Below are positions 32,631 to 40,473 of a stretch of 42,950 bases of DNA, one piece after another. This DNA is from an uncultured Clostridia bacterium (lineage in GTDB: Bacteria; Bacillota; Clostridia; Oscillospirales; Acutalibacteraceae): the NCBI GenBank assembly GCA_946407065.1, contig CAMJMQ010000023.1:1-42950 (forward strand). The letters run 5' to 3'. The translations under genes and the position numbers were made by a program. The notes beneath the pieces were generated by a model that was given only the letters and a program-made list of their open reading frames with translations, made no database searches and was not told where the DNA came from. The stretch's first letter is position 1; every line of letters starts with the position of its first letter.

Positions 32631-34886
32631 ATGAAAAAAGATTTTGAGTTCATCAAGGATGTACTGACAAACAAACATCAACCGCCGCAGGATACGGACA
32701 AGGCCGCCAAGGAGAAAGCGCCTGTCGAATCAAAGGCCGAGGAATCGGCACCCGCCGAAAAGGCGCCCGAGGATGTCGCGCCTGCACCGGAAGTGCCCGC
32801 GGATCCCGCGCCGGAGAAAGACGCTCCCGCTGAGGAAGTACCTACAGAACAAACACCTGCGGGCGCTGTATCCACGGATACGGATGAATCTCCTAAAGAG
32901 AGTGCTTCCGAAAAATCCGCACCTACGGACGGCGTATCCACAGAACAAACATCCACGGATGCGGATGCCGGTCAATCGAAATCAAAAACCAAGCCGCTGA
33001 TCATCACGGCGGCAGCCGTCTTGATCGTCGCGCTCATCGTCGGCATTATCATCGGCGTGATCGCCAACGCCAATCAGCTCAAAGCGGTCGACCTGCCCGG
33101 CAATCTCAAGCTCAGACAGTTTGAGACGCGCGACCAGGTGACCGAGGAGCTCACCCGCCTCCAGAAGCAGAACAATCAGGAGGTGCAGAAGGTGTATGAC
33201 GACACCGTGGGTCAATATGCCGCTGACGCCGGACTCTCCGAAGAGGTCGAAGCCGCTCTGCCCAATATCGCGGGCGTCGGCGAAGAACTCCTCGAAGCCT
33301 TCAGCGATACCTTCAAGCAGGTCGCGGGCGTTGACGAAGCGGATACCGTCAAGACCGACGGCAAGTACATCTATTGCATCGACAGCGACTATACCGACCG
33401 TGACGTCGTCGAGATCTTCAAGGCGAATGGTAAGGATACCGAAAAGGCGGTCCGTATCGATGTATTTGAAGAAGACCCCGTCGCCACACCGGATTCCGCC
33501 GCAAAAAAGGATGAGACCGAACGGTGGGATTATTACGCCGCCTACCGCAGCATCAACGATATCTATATCAAGGATAACCGCCTGATCGTCATCGGCTCCG
33601 ACTCTACGCCGCGCAACGGCAGTACCGCCACAAGAACCGTCACAAAGATCTATGACGTCAGCGACATGGACCATATCACCCTGCTCGATACCTTTAACCA
33701 GAGCGGTAAAAGCAAATCGACCCGCATGATCGACGACACGCTCTATCTGGTCAGCTCCTACACACCCTTCGACAGTACGAGCCTGCCCATCTGCGGCAGG
33801 GGAGAATCCCCCGATGAGCTGCCCGCCGACAGCATCTTTACCCTGCAGGACAACAAATCGGAGCGCTTCATCGTGCTCAGCGCCGTCAATACCCGTGACG
33901 CCAAGGCGCAGGCTGAGTCAAAGGCGATCCTCGGCGAAGTCAAGGACGTCTATTGCAATCAGGAGAGCATGTATATCTATGCCGATTACGGCGAGAAGAA
34001 AAAGCAATCCTTCCTCTTCGGTTTATTCAATTCCGAGGTCGCGCAAAAATCCCAGATCCTCAAGGTCGGGCTGAAGGACGGCTTCAACTTCGTCGCCTAT
34101 ACCAACCTCGACGGCGTGATCGACAGTTCGTATTCCCTCGATGAATACGACGGCAACCTGCGTGTCGCGACAACGTTATCAAACGGTGACAACGATGCCG
34201 GTAATCTGTACGTGCTCGATCACGAGCTGACTACGATCGGCTCGCTGCATAACTTCGCGCCGGATCAGTACCTCGCGGCGATCCGCTATGTCGGCAATAC
34301 CGCGTATGTCGTCGCTTACGATATAGTCAGCCCGCTCTTTACGATCGATCTGAGCACTCCCGAGCAGCCCAAGGTCATGGGCGCGGCAGAGATCAGCGGC
34401 TTTTCCGGCATGCTTGTGCCCGTCGACGACCACACCCTTCTCGGATTGGGCTATGAGAGCCTGGGCGTCGGCGACCTGATGTCGGAGGACGCCGTCAAGG
34501 ACGGCTTCAAGCTCGTGCTGTTCGACGTGACCGATCCCTCCAATCCCATGATTATCGACGCGATGGTGTATGAGAATTGCAGCTCCGCCGTGCAGACCAA
34601 CCCCAAGGCACTGGTCTACAACCCCGACCGGGGCGATTATGTCATCCCGCTCAACGAGGAGTATTGGGGTGAGATCGACACCGAAAAGGGTGAGTATGTG
34701 GAGAGTGAAGACAACCGCGGCGGCATGCTCGACTTCAAGGTCGAAAAAGGCAGACTTAAAGAGGTCGATCACCACGAAACGGAACACACTTCGATCGAAC
34801 GCTGCGCCTATGTCGGCGACACGGTCTATATGACCTACCGCGACAAGGACGACGCGATTCAGATCGAAACAGCAGCATATAAATAA
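32631..34886 (+). CDS. Membrane-anchored beta-propeller-domain protein
   Basis: A 751-aa protein. Residues 1-16 are cytoplasmic (FEFIKDVLTNK). Residues 20-118 are a Pro/Ala/Glu-rich low-complexity stretch (APAEKAPEDVAPAPEVPADP and similar). A single membrane helix lies at about 122-144. The remainder matches the secreted C-terminal beta-propeller family (Beta_propel): VAGVDEADTVKTDGKYIYCI, IYDVSDMDHITLLDTF, SSYSLDEYDGNLRVATT, PEQPKVMGAAEISGFS, LGLGYES. The low-complexity part therefore lies on the cytoplasmic side if topology is type II, which is odd for a cell-wall linker. Function is unknown; propellers of this family are thought to be surface binding modules. Confidence 0.85.
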   Translation: MKKDFEFIKDVLTNKHQPPQDTDKAAKEKAPVESKAEESAPAEKAPEDVAPAPEVPADPAPEKDAPAEEVPTEQTPAGAVSTDTDESPKESASEKSAPTDGVSTEQTSTDADAGQSKSKTKPLIITAAAVLIVALIVGIIIGVIANANQLKAVDLPGNLKLRQFETRDQVTEELTRLQKQNNQEVQKVYDDTVGQYAADAGLSEEVEAALPNIAGVGEELLEAFSDTFKQVAGVDEADTVKTDGKYIYCIDSDYTDRDVVEIFKANGKDTEKAVRIDVFEEDPVATPDSAAKKDETERWDYYAAYRSINDIYIKDNRLIVIGSDSTPRNGSTATRTVTKIYDVSDMDHITLLDTFNQSGKSKSTRMIDDTLYLVSSYTPFDSTSLPICGRGESPDELPADSIFTLQDNKSERFIVLSAVNTRDAKAQAESKAILGEVKDVYCNQESMYIYADYGEKKKQSFLFGLFNSEVAQKSQILKVGLKDGFNFVAYTNLDGVIDSSYSLDEYDGNLRVATTLSNGDNDAGNLYVLDHELTTIGSLHNFAPDQYLAAIRYVGNTAYVVAYDIVSPLFTIDLSTPEQPKVMGAAEISGFSGMLVPVDDHTLLGLGYESLGVGDLMSEDAVKDGFKLVLFDVTDPSNPMIIDAMVYENCSSAVQTNPKALVYNPDRGDYVIPLNEEYWGEIDTEKGEYVESEDNRGGMLDFKVEKGRLKEVDHHETEHTSIERCAYVGDTVYMTYRDKDDAIQIETAAYK

Positions 34887-34998
34887 TGATGGATAAGGAT
34901 CGTACGGCGAGGAATTGCTGCCGACGTTCTCAACCGGATCTATCGTCATTGCGAGGCGCGGGCGTTCATCCCGCGGTGTGGCAATCTCAACTGATAAC

Positions 34999-35032
34999 AA
35001 AAGCCGTAACGACTGAAATCGTTACGGCTTTT
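34999..35032 (+). terminator. Terminator of the beta-propeller gene
   Basis: A 14-bp perfect stem AAAAGCCGTAACGA/TCGTTACGGCTTTT with loop CTGAAA and a trailing T. Confidence 0.85.
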
Positions 35033-35446
35033 TATCATTGCCATTGGGAAGAAAACCCCTACAAATCCACTGTAACGTCTATCGTAGGGGAGGGGTGCTC
35101 CCCGTTGGGGAGACGTCACGAAGTGACAGTGGGGGAGGCGTCTCCGCCGAGGAATGCTCCTCCCGAAACGTCTGTCAAGATGACGTTATAATGCGAAGCA
35201 AATCAATTCCTCCGTATGGATGTTCCTCAGCCGGAGACGGCACCCCTCTGTCGCTATGCGACACCTCCCCTTAGGGGAGATCACATTGGTCATCCGCAGA
35301 ATGACGGGCGTTTCCGTTATCGAAAACGCGAGATAGAAAACACACGTTTCAGCCCCGTGGTACGTCGACAAGCGCCGTACCCTACAAAACGCACATCTCT
35401 TCACCCGACGCAGAGCAAATCTAACCCCCTACCGCGGGAGCACCAC

Positions 35447-35536
35447 AGTGGCGCTTAGCCAATCGCGGATGAATCCGCTCTTGGAGCGCTGTTGCATGGG
35501 AGTTGTGAACCAAATCATAGATTTGGACAACTCCTC
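35447..35536 (-). mobile_element. Family D element, short form (90 bp)
   Basis: Starts AGTGGCGCTTAGCC and ends ACAACTCCTC, like 6879-6969, and sits in a CCGCGGGAGCACCA...GCCGCTCCCCTAC host palindrome. Intact versions of that palindrome are at 12432-12460 and 42521-42545. Interior hairpin GCGGATGAATCCGC differs from the 6879 copy. Confidence 0.65.
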
Positions 35537-35602
35537 AAAGCCGCTCCCCTACAAATCCACTGTAACGCCTCTTGTAGGGGAGAAACTAGGACACACGTGT
35601 CC

Positions 35603-36601
35603 TCACCCGAACTTGATCCGCATGAACACCGTCCGGATGATCATGCTGACGAGGATCATCGCGATCCCCGACACGAGCTTTGCGGCGTACACATTCATTC
35701 CGACTGCCATCAATCCCGCCATCAAACCGATGTCACACAGCAAAACGATCCCCGAGGTGACGAGGTATCGTCCGACAGGGGGCTTCTCCGCAAACGGTAC
35801 GACCTTGTTCAGCCCGAACTTTAACAGAATGGTGAACAGCCGCGAGAGTACGCACGCCGCCATCCATGCGCCGCCGAAATTGACGATCAATACAAACAGC
35901 AGCAGCCCTGCCAACCCCGCGTTGATCGAGGGGAGCTTGTAGCGGAAAAATTCCTTGTTCAGTGACACGGTGTCCTGCAGCGGCCGAAAATGGCTTGCCG
36001 CGTTGTTGTCAAAGTACACGGTCTGTATATCGACCTCGATGATGTCGGCGTCTGCCGCGTCGAGGATCATGTCGATCTCATACTCGTAGCGGTGACCGGG
36101 CAAAGTAAGAAAGCGGGGGAAGAGCATGTCGGAAAACGCGCGCAGCCCGGTCTGGGTCTCATAGATCCTCCTGCCGGTGGTCATTCGGTACAGCACGCGG
36201 GTGATTCCGTTTCCGATACGGCTTTTGATAGGGGAGGAGCGGTCGAGGAGCCGCTTGCCGAGGATCAGGCTGTCGGGGTGCTCTGACGCGGTATCGCTGA
36301 CCTTGACGATGTCCTCGACCCGGTGCTGACCGTCCGCGTCGGCAGTGACTACGATGTACGGTGCTTTGAACTGTTCTTCGATATACCGCATCCCGTATTT
36401 GAGCGCCTCACCCTTACCGCGGTTCGGCGCATAGCGCTTCACAGTCGCATACTGCCGTGCTGCCGTGAAGATATCGTCGTATGCCGAGCCGCTGCCGTCG
36501 TCGATGACAACGACCGCAAAGCCGAGCGTATCCAATTTCCGGATCATTTCCGTCATCCTGTTTTCGGGACAGTAAGCCGGTATCAGCGCAATCTTCTGCA
36601 A
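35603..36601 (-). CDS. Bifunctional glycosyltransferase family 2 / GtrA protein
   Basis: 332 aa. An N-terminal GT2 domain (about 1-215) with ALIPAYCPE, VVIDDGSGS and the DADGQH metal site, like dolichol-phosphate-mannose synthase type enzymes. It continues into a GtrA domain of four membrane helices (about 215-332), thought to flip polyprenyl-linked sugars. I choose a TTG start at 36601 because AAGGGGTG lies five bases upstream and the protein then begins LQKIALIPAYCPE as in the family; the ATG at 36631 would make that ribosome site internal. Role: probably glycosylation of a cell-surface polymer. It is monocistronic. Confidence 0.88.
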   Translation of the reverse strand: MQKIALIPAYCPENRMTEMIRKLDTLGFAVVVIDDGSGSAYDDIFTAARQYATVKRYAPNRGKGEALKYGMRYIEEQFKAPYIVVTADADGQHRVEDIVKVSDTASEHPDSLILGKRLLDRSSPIKSRIGNGITRVLYRMTTGRRIYETQTGLRAFSDMLFPRFLTLPGHRYEYEIDMILDAADADIIEVDIQTVYFDNNAASHFRPLQDTVSLNKEFFRYKLPSINAGLAGLLLFVLIVNFGGAWMAACVLSRLFTILLKFGLNKVVPFAEKPPVGRYLVTSGIVLLCDIGLMAGLMAVGMNVYAAKLVSGIAMILVSMIIRTVFMRIKFG

Positions 36602-36710
36602 GTTTTCACCCCTTCTTCTTAACTTAATCATTTAAAATACAGCATATCACGGATCGCGTTGTTTCGCAAGGGGGAAAGGCGAAGATCGCGCCGTATTCTG
36701 TTGATAAAAC

Positions 36711-36750
36711 AAACAGCCGGCGGATCGGTTTGTCGATCCACCGGCTGTTT
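36711..36750. terminator. Terminator of the histidine-kinase operon
   Basis: A long stem AAACAGCCGG-c-GGATCG / CGATCC-a-CCGGCTGTTT with a short loop. On the minus strand it is followed by GTTTTATC. It lies 16 bases after the kinase stop. Confidence 0.8.
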
Positions 36751-36765
36751 GCGAGAAAAATATTG

Positions 36766-38058
36766 CTATGCACGCGATTGTTGCGGAATACTCACTTTTA
36801 CGACCGTGCCGCCGCCCTCGCGGGGTGCGATGGTCATTTCGCCCTTACACATCATCTTCAACCGCTGTCGAATGTTCGAGAGGGCAATATGCGGCTCGTT
36901 GTCATCGGCGGGCTGATAGTCAAGACCGTTGTTTTCCACGATGATCTCGCTGTCCGTATCTGTTTGCTGTGTTCTCACATAGATGCGCAGAGGGTCGCCG
37001 TTCGGATCCAAACAATGCTTGACGGCGTTTTCCACCAGCGGCTGCAACGTCAGCGGCGGTACACTGAAGTTGACATGCGGCGTGTCATACTCGACATAGA
37101 GCATGTCCTCGTGCTGTGCCTGTTCCACGGCGAGATACGCGCGGGTGTGCTTGAGCTCATCCTTGAACGGCACCAGCTCCTCGCCGGCGATCGCGGTAAA
37201 GTTCTTACGCAGGTAGGTGGTGAAGTCCAGCGTGACCTGCTGTGCCTTGTCCGCATCCTGCTTACACAGGTAGTAGATGCTCATCATCGTGTTATAGATG
37301 AAATGCGGGCGCATTTGCAGCACCATAACGCCGGCGCGCTGACGGGCGATCTCACGCTCCTGTTCGGCGATCTCGCGCTGTTGATGAAAGACGCGCTGGA
37401 TGTGATCCGATACGATCAGGGAGTACATCGACAGCGCGCAGATGCCTACCCCTAGGAACAGGGTCAGCTCGATATCGACGTATGCATGGATGATGATGAA
37501 GACCGTCATCGGCAGCAGATAGATCAGAAAAGCAACGAAATAACGCTTTGACAGCTTCTTGCGGCGGCGGATCAAGCCCACAATATTCACGAGCATGATG
37601 AGCGCCAGCAGGATCACGATCAACGGAAACCATTTGGTACGAATAAATGTATTCTCCTCGGTTACGACAAAGAAGAAATCCGTGAACATGCCGATCCCCA
37701 GCACGACGACATAGACGCCCCACAGGGTGATGACCGCACGCAGCAACTTACTGTCTAAGAGCTTTTCTTTACAGCTGTGCAACAGCAGGAACGTCGGTAT
37801 CGGCATCAAAACGGATATCAACAGGGACTCGATATAGCAGGAGATCTTTTCCACCTGCGCAAAGCCGGGCTTTCCGTAAAAGAACGTGGAGACAAAGCAG
37901 GAGCATACACACACCGTCAAAAGCGAAAAGAAGGTGATAAAATAGTTCTTGCTCCATCGGTCGGGCGTAGGCACGACGATCGCGTATACGAGCGCTATCA
38001 GCATCAACGCCAGCATCGCGCTGCCCGCGCAGTATCCGATGATGATTGTCGTATTCAT
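36766..38058 (-). CDS. LytS/YesM-type membrane sensor histidine kinase
   Basis: A 430-aa kinase. Six to seven membrane helices at about 5-225 without a large outer domain, a short coiled linker (QQREIAEQEREIARQRAG), then the His_kinase domain with the phospho-acceptor His in MRPHFIYNTM (about residue 255). The HATPase domain follows with LQPLVENAVKHCL (N box) and ALSNIRQRLKMM. It overlaps the regulator gene by four bases (ATGA) and so is its cognate kinase. The transmembrane sensor may detect a membrane-embedded or small lipophilic signal (inference). Confidence 0.92.
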   Translation of the reverse strand: MNTTIIIGYCAGSAMLALMLIALVYAIVVPTPDRWSKNYFITFFSLLTVCVCSCFVSTFFYGKPGFAQVEKISCYIESLLISVLMPIPTFLLLHSCKEKLLDSKLLRAVITLWGVYVVVLGIGMFTDFFFVVTEENTFIRTKWFPLIVILLALIMLVNIVGLIRRRKKLSKRYFVAFLIYLLPMTVFIIIHAYVDIELTLFLGVGICALSMYSLIVSDHIQRVFHQQREIAEQEREIARQRAGVMVLQMRPHFIYNTMMSIYYLCKQDADKAQQVTLDFTTYLRKNFTAIAGEELVPFKDELKHTRAYLAVEQAQHEDMLYVEYDTPHVNFSVPPLTLQPLVENAVKHCLDPNGDPLRIYVRTQQTDTDSEIIVENNGLDYQPADDNEPHIALSNIRQRLKMMCKGEMTIAPREGGGTVVKVSIPQQSRA

Positions 38059-38654
38059 GCGTCCACCCCTCCCGACGGAAACGGATAGCGCAGCTTTTTG
38101 AGCTGTTCACGCACACCCTCGGCGGTGATCGGCTTGAGCATAAAACCGCTCGCGCCGGTCTCCCACGCGTCAATGGCATAGGAAGGATACGCCGTCAGGA
38201 ACACCACATTGGTGCGGGGATTGATCCCGAGCAGATCGCGGCAGACGTCCAGTCCGCTGATGCTGCCCATCTCGATATCCAGAAACGCGAGTGCGACACG
38301 CTCCTTTTTGGCGTATTCGATCGCCTCCATCGGCTTGGTAAATCCCGTCACCGTGGCATGCGGCATGACCTCCTCGAGGATCGGCATACCGCCGTTGAGG
38401 ATGATCCTGTTATCGTCCACCATGATGACGCGGGGCGGGGTGTCACTCTCCGCCGCGGCGTTAAACAGGATATTGATATCGACGCCCAGCGCCTTGGAGA
38501 GCCGCAGAAGCATGGCGGCGTCCGGCAGGCGGGAACCGTTCTCCCAGCGGTTGACTGAGGTGCGGGTGACAAACAGCCGCTCTGCCAACTCGCGCTGAGA
38601 GAGTCCTTTTTCCGTTCTGATTTTTTTCAAGGTTTCTGCAAAAAGCTTGCTCAT
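38055..38654 (-). CDS. HTH(XRE)-receiver response regulator with reversed domain order
   Basis: 199 aa. Residues about 5-62 are an XRE/Cro-type helix-turn-helix (LKKIRTEKGLSQRELAERLF then VTRTSVNRWENGSRLP). Residues about 74-192 are a receiver domain with acidic pocket DD (MVDDN), phospho-acceptor Asp in LAFLDIEMG, Thr of FLTAYP and Lys of LKPI. The DNA-binding domain precedes the receiver, opposite to most response regulators, and it is XRE rather than LytTR as expected for a LytS-type kinase. It is the first gene of the operon, divergent from the diguanylate cyclase gene (206 bases), which is a plausible target. Confidence 0.9.
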   Translation of the reverse strand: MSKLFAETLKKIRTEKGLSQRELAERLFVTRTSVNRWENGSRLPDAAMLLRLSKALGVDINILFNAAAESDTPPRVIMVDDNRIILNGGMPILEEVMPHATVTGFTKPMEAIEYAKKERVALAFLDIEMGSISGLDVCRDLLGINPRTNVVFLTAYPSYAIDAWETGASGFMLKPITAEGVREQLKKLRYPFPSGGVDA

Positions 38655-38697
38655 GCTGGATAGCTCCCGATCAATGATGAATCTATGGCCTATCTAT

Positions 38698-38726
38698 AGT
38701 TTACATAATTTATCGGATAAACGCAA
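38698..38726 (-). promoter_or_regulatory. Promoter of the HTH-receiver/kinase operon
   Basis: On the minus strand TTGCGT (38721-38726), a 17-base spacer and TAAACT (38698-38703), 44 bases before the regulator start. It lies in the divergent region shared with the diguanylate cyclase gene. Confidence 0.5.
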
Positions 38727-38860
38727 GGTCGTATGGCAAAACAGGGGGTGACTTTCTGGTACTTCCCCTTGCAAAATCGGCGATGATGCGAAATAATGAA
38801 AGGGGTAATTTGAAACAGAAACCTTTTAGACAAGCGCCATCCGGAGGGAGTGATCACGGT

Positions 38861-40008
38861 ATGGTTAGCTTTTATACTGTATTGATCGCGCTCTGCTGGA
38901 TGGCGATGGGCGTTCTGTGTGTGTTGGTACACGAAAACAGCTGGATCCCCAAAAAGGATAAGCACCGCTTTTACCTGACCTACGGGATCATCGCGTTGTC
39001 CGCCTTGGCGGAATGGCTCGGGGTCCAGTTCAGCGGGAACAAGGATATCCCCGTGTGGCTGCTGCTGACGGTCAAATGCTGTGATTATATCCTCACGCCC
39101 ATGGCGGGCGGAGCGGTCGTCGCGCAAATGAAGCTGCGCAACCGCTGGTACAAGGCACTGATGATCGTCCTCGTGTGTAACGCGGTTTTCCAGATCATCG
39201 GCTGCTTCAACGGCTGGATGGTCGTCGTCGATGATCAGCATCGCTATTCACACGGCCCTTTATACGGGGTTTATGTCGCAATCTATCTGATCGTGATCGT
39301 ACTGACGGCGATTGAGTTTTTGCTCTTCAGCCTGTCCTACCGCAAACAAAACAGAACGTCCCTGATCTCCGTATTCGTGCTGCTGCTCATTGGCATCGGC
39401 TTGCAGGAGATCCTCGGCGCGGAATACAGAACAGCCTATATTGCCATGACCATCGGTGTGGCGCTGATGTTTATCCACTACGCGGAATTTTACAAGATGG
39501 AGGCGGATGAACAGCTCAAGAAACAGCGTAATCAGCTGATGGAGGATGTGCTGTCCGGCGTATTCAGCCGCTATGCCTACACCAAGGATATCGAGCGCTA
39601 CAGCCAAATGACCGCCCTGCCCGATGACTTTACCGTCTTTGTCTTTGATATCAACGGACTCAAGACGGTCAACGACACCATCGGGCATGACGCGGGGGAT
39701 GAGCTGATCATCGGTGCCGCCCGCTGTATCGAGAGGGTCGTCTCCGACGCCGGTCGATGCTACAGGACAGGCGGCGATGAATTCGTTGTGATGACCCATA
39801 TGAGCAGGGAAGAGGCGCAGGAGCTCCTCGACCGTCTGGAAGAGGAAACAAAGCGCTGGTCAGAGCGCAAGCCGCGCTCACGCTGAGCATCGCGCCCGGA
39901 TACGTCCGCGCCGAGGATTATCATGACTATACCGTCGAGGAACTCGTCAAAAAGGCGGATCAGGCGATGTACGCCGCCAAAGCCGCCTATTATCTGAACA
40001 GGGGATAG
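38861..40008 (+). pseudogene. Membrane diguanylate cyclase (GGDEF) with a -1 frameshift near its end
   Basis: Seven-helix-like N-terminal membrane region (about residues 1-215), a short linker, then a GGDEF domain (VFVFDINGLKTVNDTIGHDAGD; CYRTGGDEFVVM). The active-site GGDEF is intact; the inhibitory RxxD site is replaced by SDAG. The frame stops early at 39886 after KPRSR, but the next frame continues with LTLSIAPGYVRAEDYHDYT and ends VKKADQAMYAAKAAYY...NRG at 40008, the expected C-terminus. One base appears missing near 39875-39877 (CCGCGC|CTCACG read as one C fewer). It may be a real mutation, a phase-variable site or an assembly error. The ATG at 38861 follows GGAGGGAG; an upstream ATG at 38783 is less likely. 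Confidence 0.85.
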
Positions 40009-40063
40009 GGGGTGACGATCTGTCACCCCCCTTGGATTTGCTCCGATAATACCATAAAATCTA

Positions 40064-40092
40064 TTGACAAAACCCGCAAAAATGAATATAAT
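40064..40092 (+). promoter_or_regulatory. Strong sigma-A promoter of the riboswitch transcript
   Basis: Consensus TTGACA (40064-40069), a 17-base spacer and TATAAT (40087-40092). Both hexamers are perfect. Transcription should begin near 40099, just before the first aptamer. Confidence 0.85.
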
Positions 40093-40121
40093 AGCAGTGT
40101 AATTCATATATATGTATTGAA

Positions 40122-40231
40122 ATACTTGCCAAACCTGTGGAAACACAGGGACGGAAAGCTCTGGAGTCTAATACGTTTTTGTAATGACAGTCCGGCCGCA
40201 AACTTCGGAATTTGCGCGGGCTCTTTTCTTT
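40122..40231 (+). promoter_or_regulatory. Cyclic-di-GMP-I (GEMM-I) riboswitch, first copy, with terminator
   Basis: Aptamer core: GCCAAACC, hairpin CTGTG-GAAA-CACAG with GNRA tetraloop, GGGACGGAAAGC (40121-40160), then the P3 region GGAGTC...GACAGTCC (to about 40195). It is followed by a terminator AGTCCG-gc-CGCAAA / TTTGCG-CGGGCT (40189-40222) and CTTTTCTTT. The terminator's 5' arm reuses the 3' strand of the aptamer, so ligand binding should prevent termination (ON switch, inference). Confidence 0.85.
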
Positions 40232-40329
40232 GCCCGTGAAAATTTGCTGAGCAGTGAAAGATCCTTACATGTGACGCGGGATCCTCCGCGCTCCTGTGTC
40301 AGCGCTTATTGCTCGGTATCATACAGAAA

Positions 40330-40440
40330 CCATTGCCAAACCTGCGGAAACGCAGGGACGGAAAGCTCAGGAGTCTACCGCGTTTTGTCATGACAGTCCG
40401 GCTGCGAATCCACAAGATTTTGCACGGGCTGCTTTTTTAT
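40330..40440 (+). promoter_or_regulatory. Cyclic-di-GMP-I riboswitch, second tandem copy, with terminator
   Basis: Same architecture as the first copy: TTGCCAAACC, CTGCG-GAAA-CGCAG, GGGACGGAAAGC, GGAGTCTACCG...TGACAGTCCGGC. The terminator stem is CAGTCCG...TGCGAATC / GATTTTGCA-CGGGCTG (40394-40431) and CTTTTTTAT. The two aptamer starts are 208-210 bases apart. The ribosome site AAGGAGGTACGATT and ATG of the downstream gene follow. Confidence 0.87.
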
Positions 40441-40473
40441 GCCTGTGCGACCGATGTACAAGGAGGTACGATT

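Larger units (their letters stand above)
34887..35602. repeat. Terminator and repeat cluster after the beta-propeller gene
   Basis: Family F (about 34947-34990) comes first, then a strong terminator, then an arm ending CCCCTACAAATCCACTG, family B (35084-35165), family C (35214-35310), a GTACGTCGACAAGCGCCGTACC palindrome (about 35361-35382), and a CCGCGGGAGCACC arm carrying a short family D element (35447-35536). A GTAGGGGAGAAAC unit with AGGACACACGTGTCCT lies at about 35575-35603, abutting the GT2 stop. No gene is seen. Confidence 0.7.

Noticed and set aside
40122..40440. cGAMP-type (GEMM-Ib) specificity
   Set aside because: That variant has A at position 20; both copies here appear to keep G20, so c-di-GMP is the more likely ligand.
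40309..40473. N-terminal extension of the secreted protein starting at 40309
   Set aside because: It begins before and runs through the second riboswitch and its terminator; the AAGGAGG-preceded ATG at 40474 starts a proper signal peptide.
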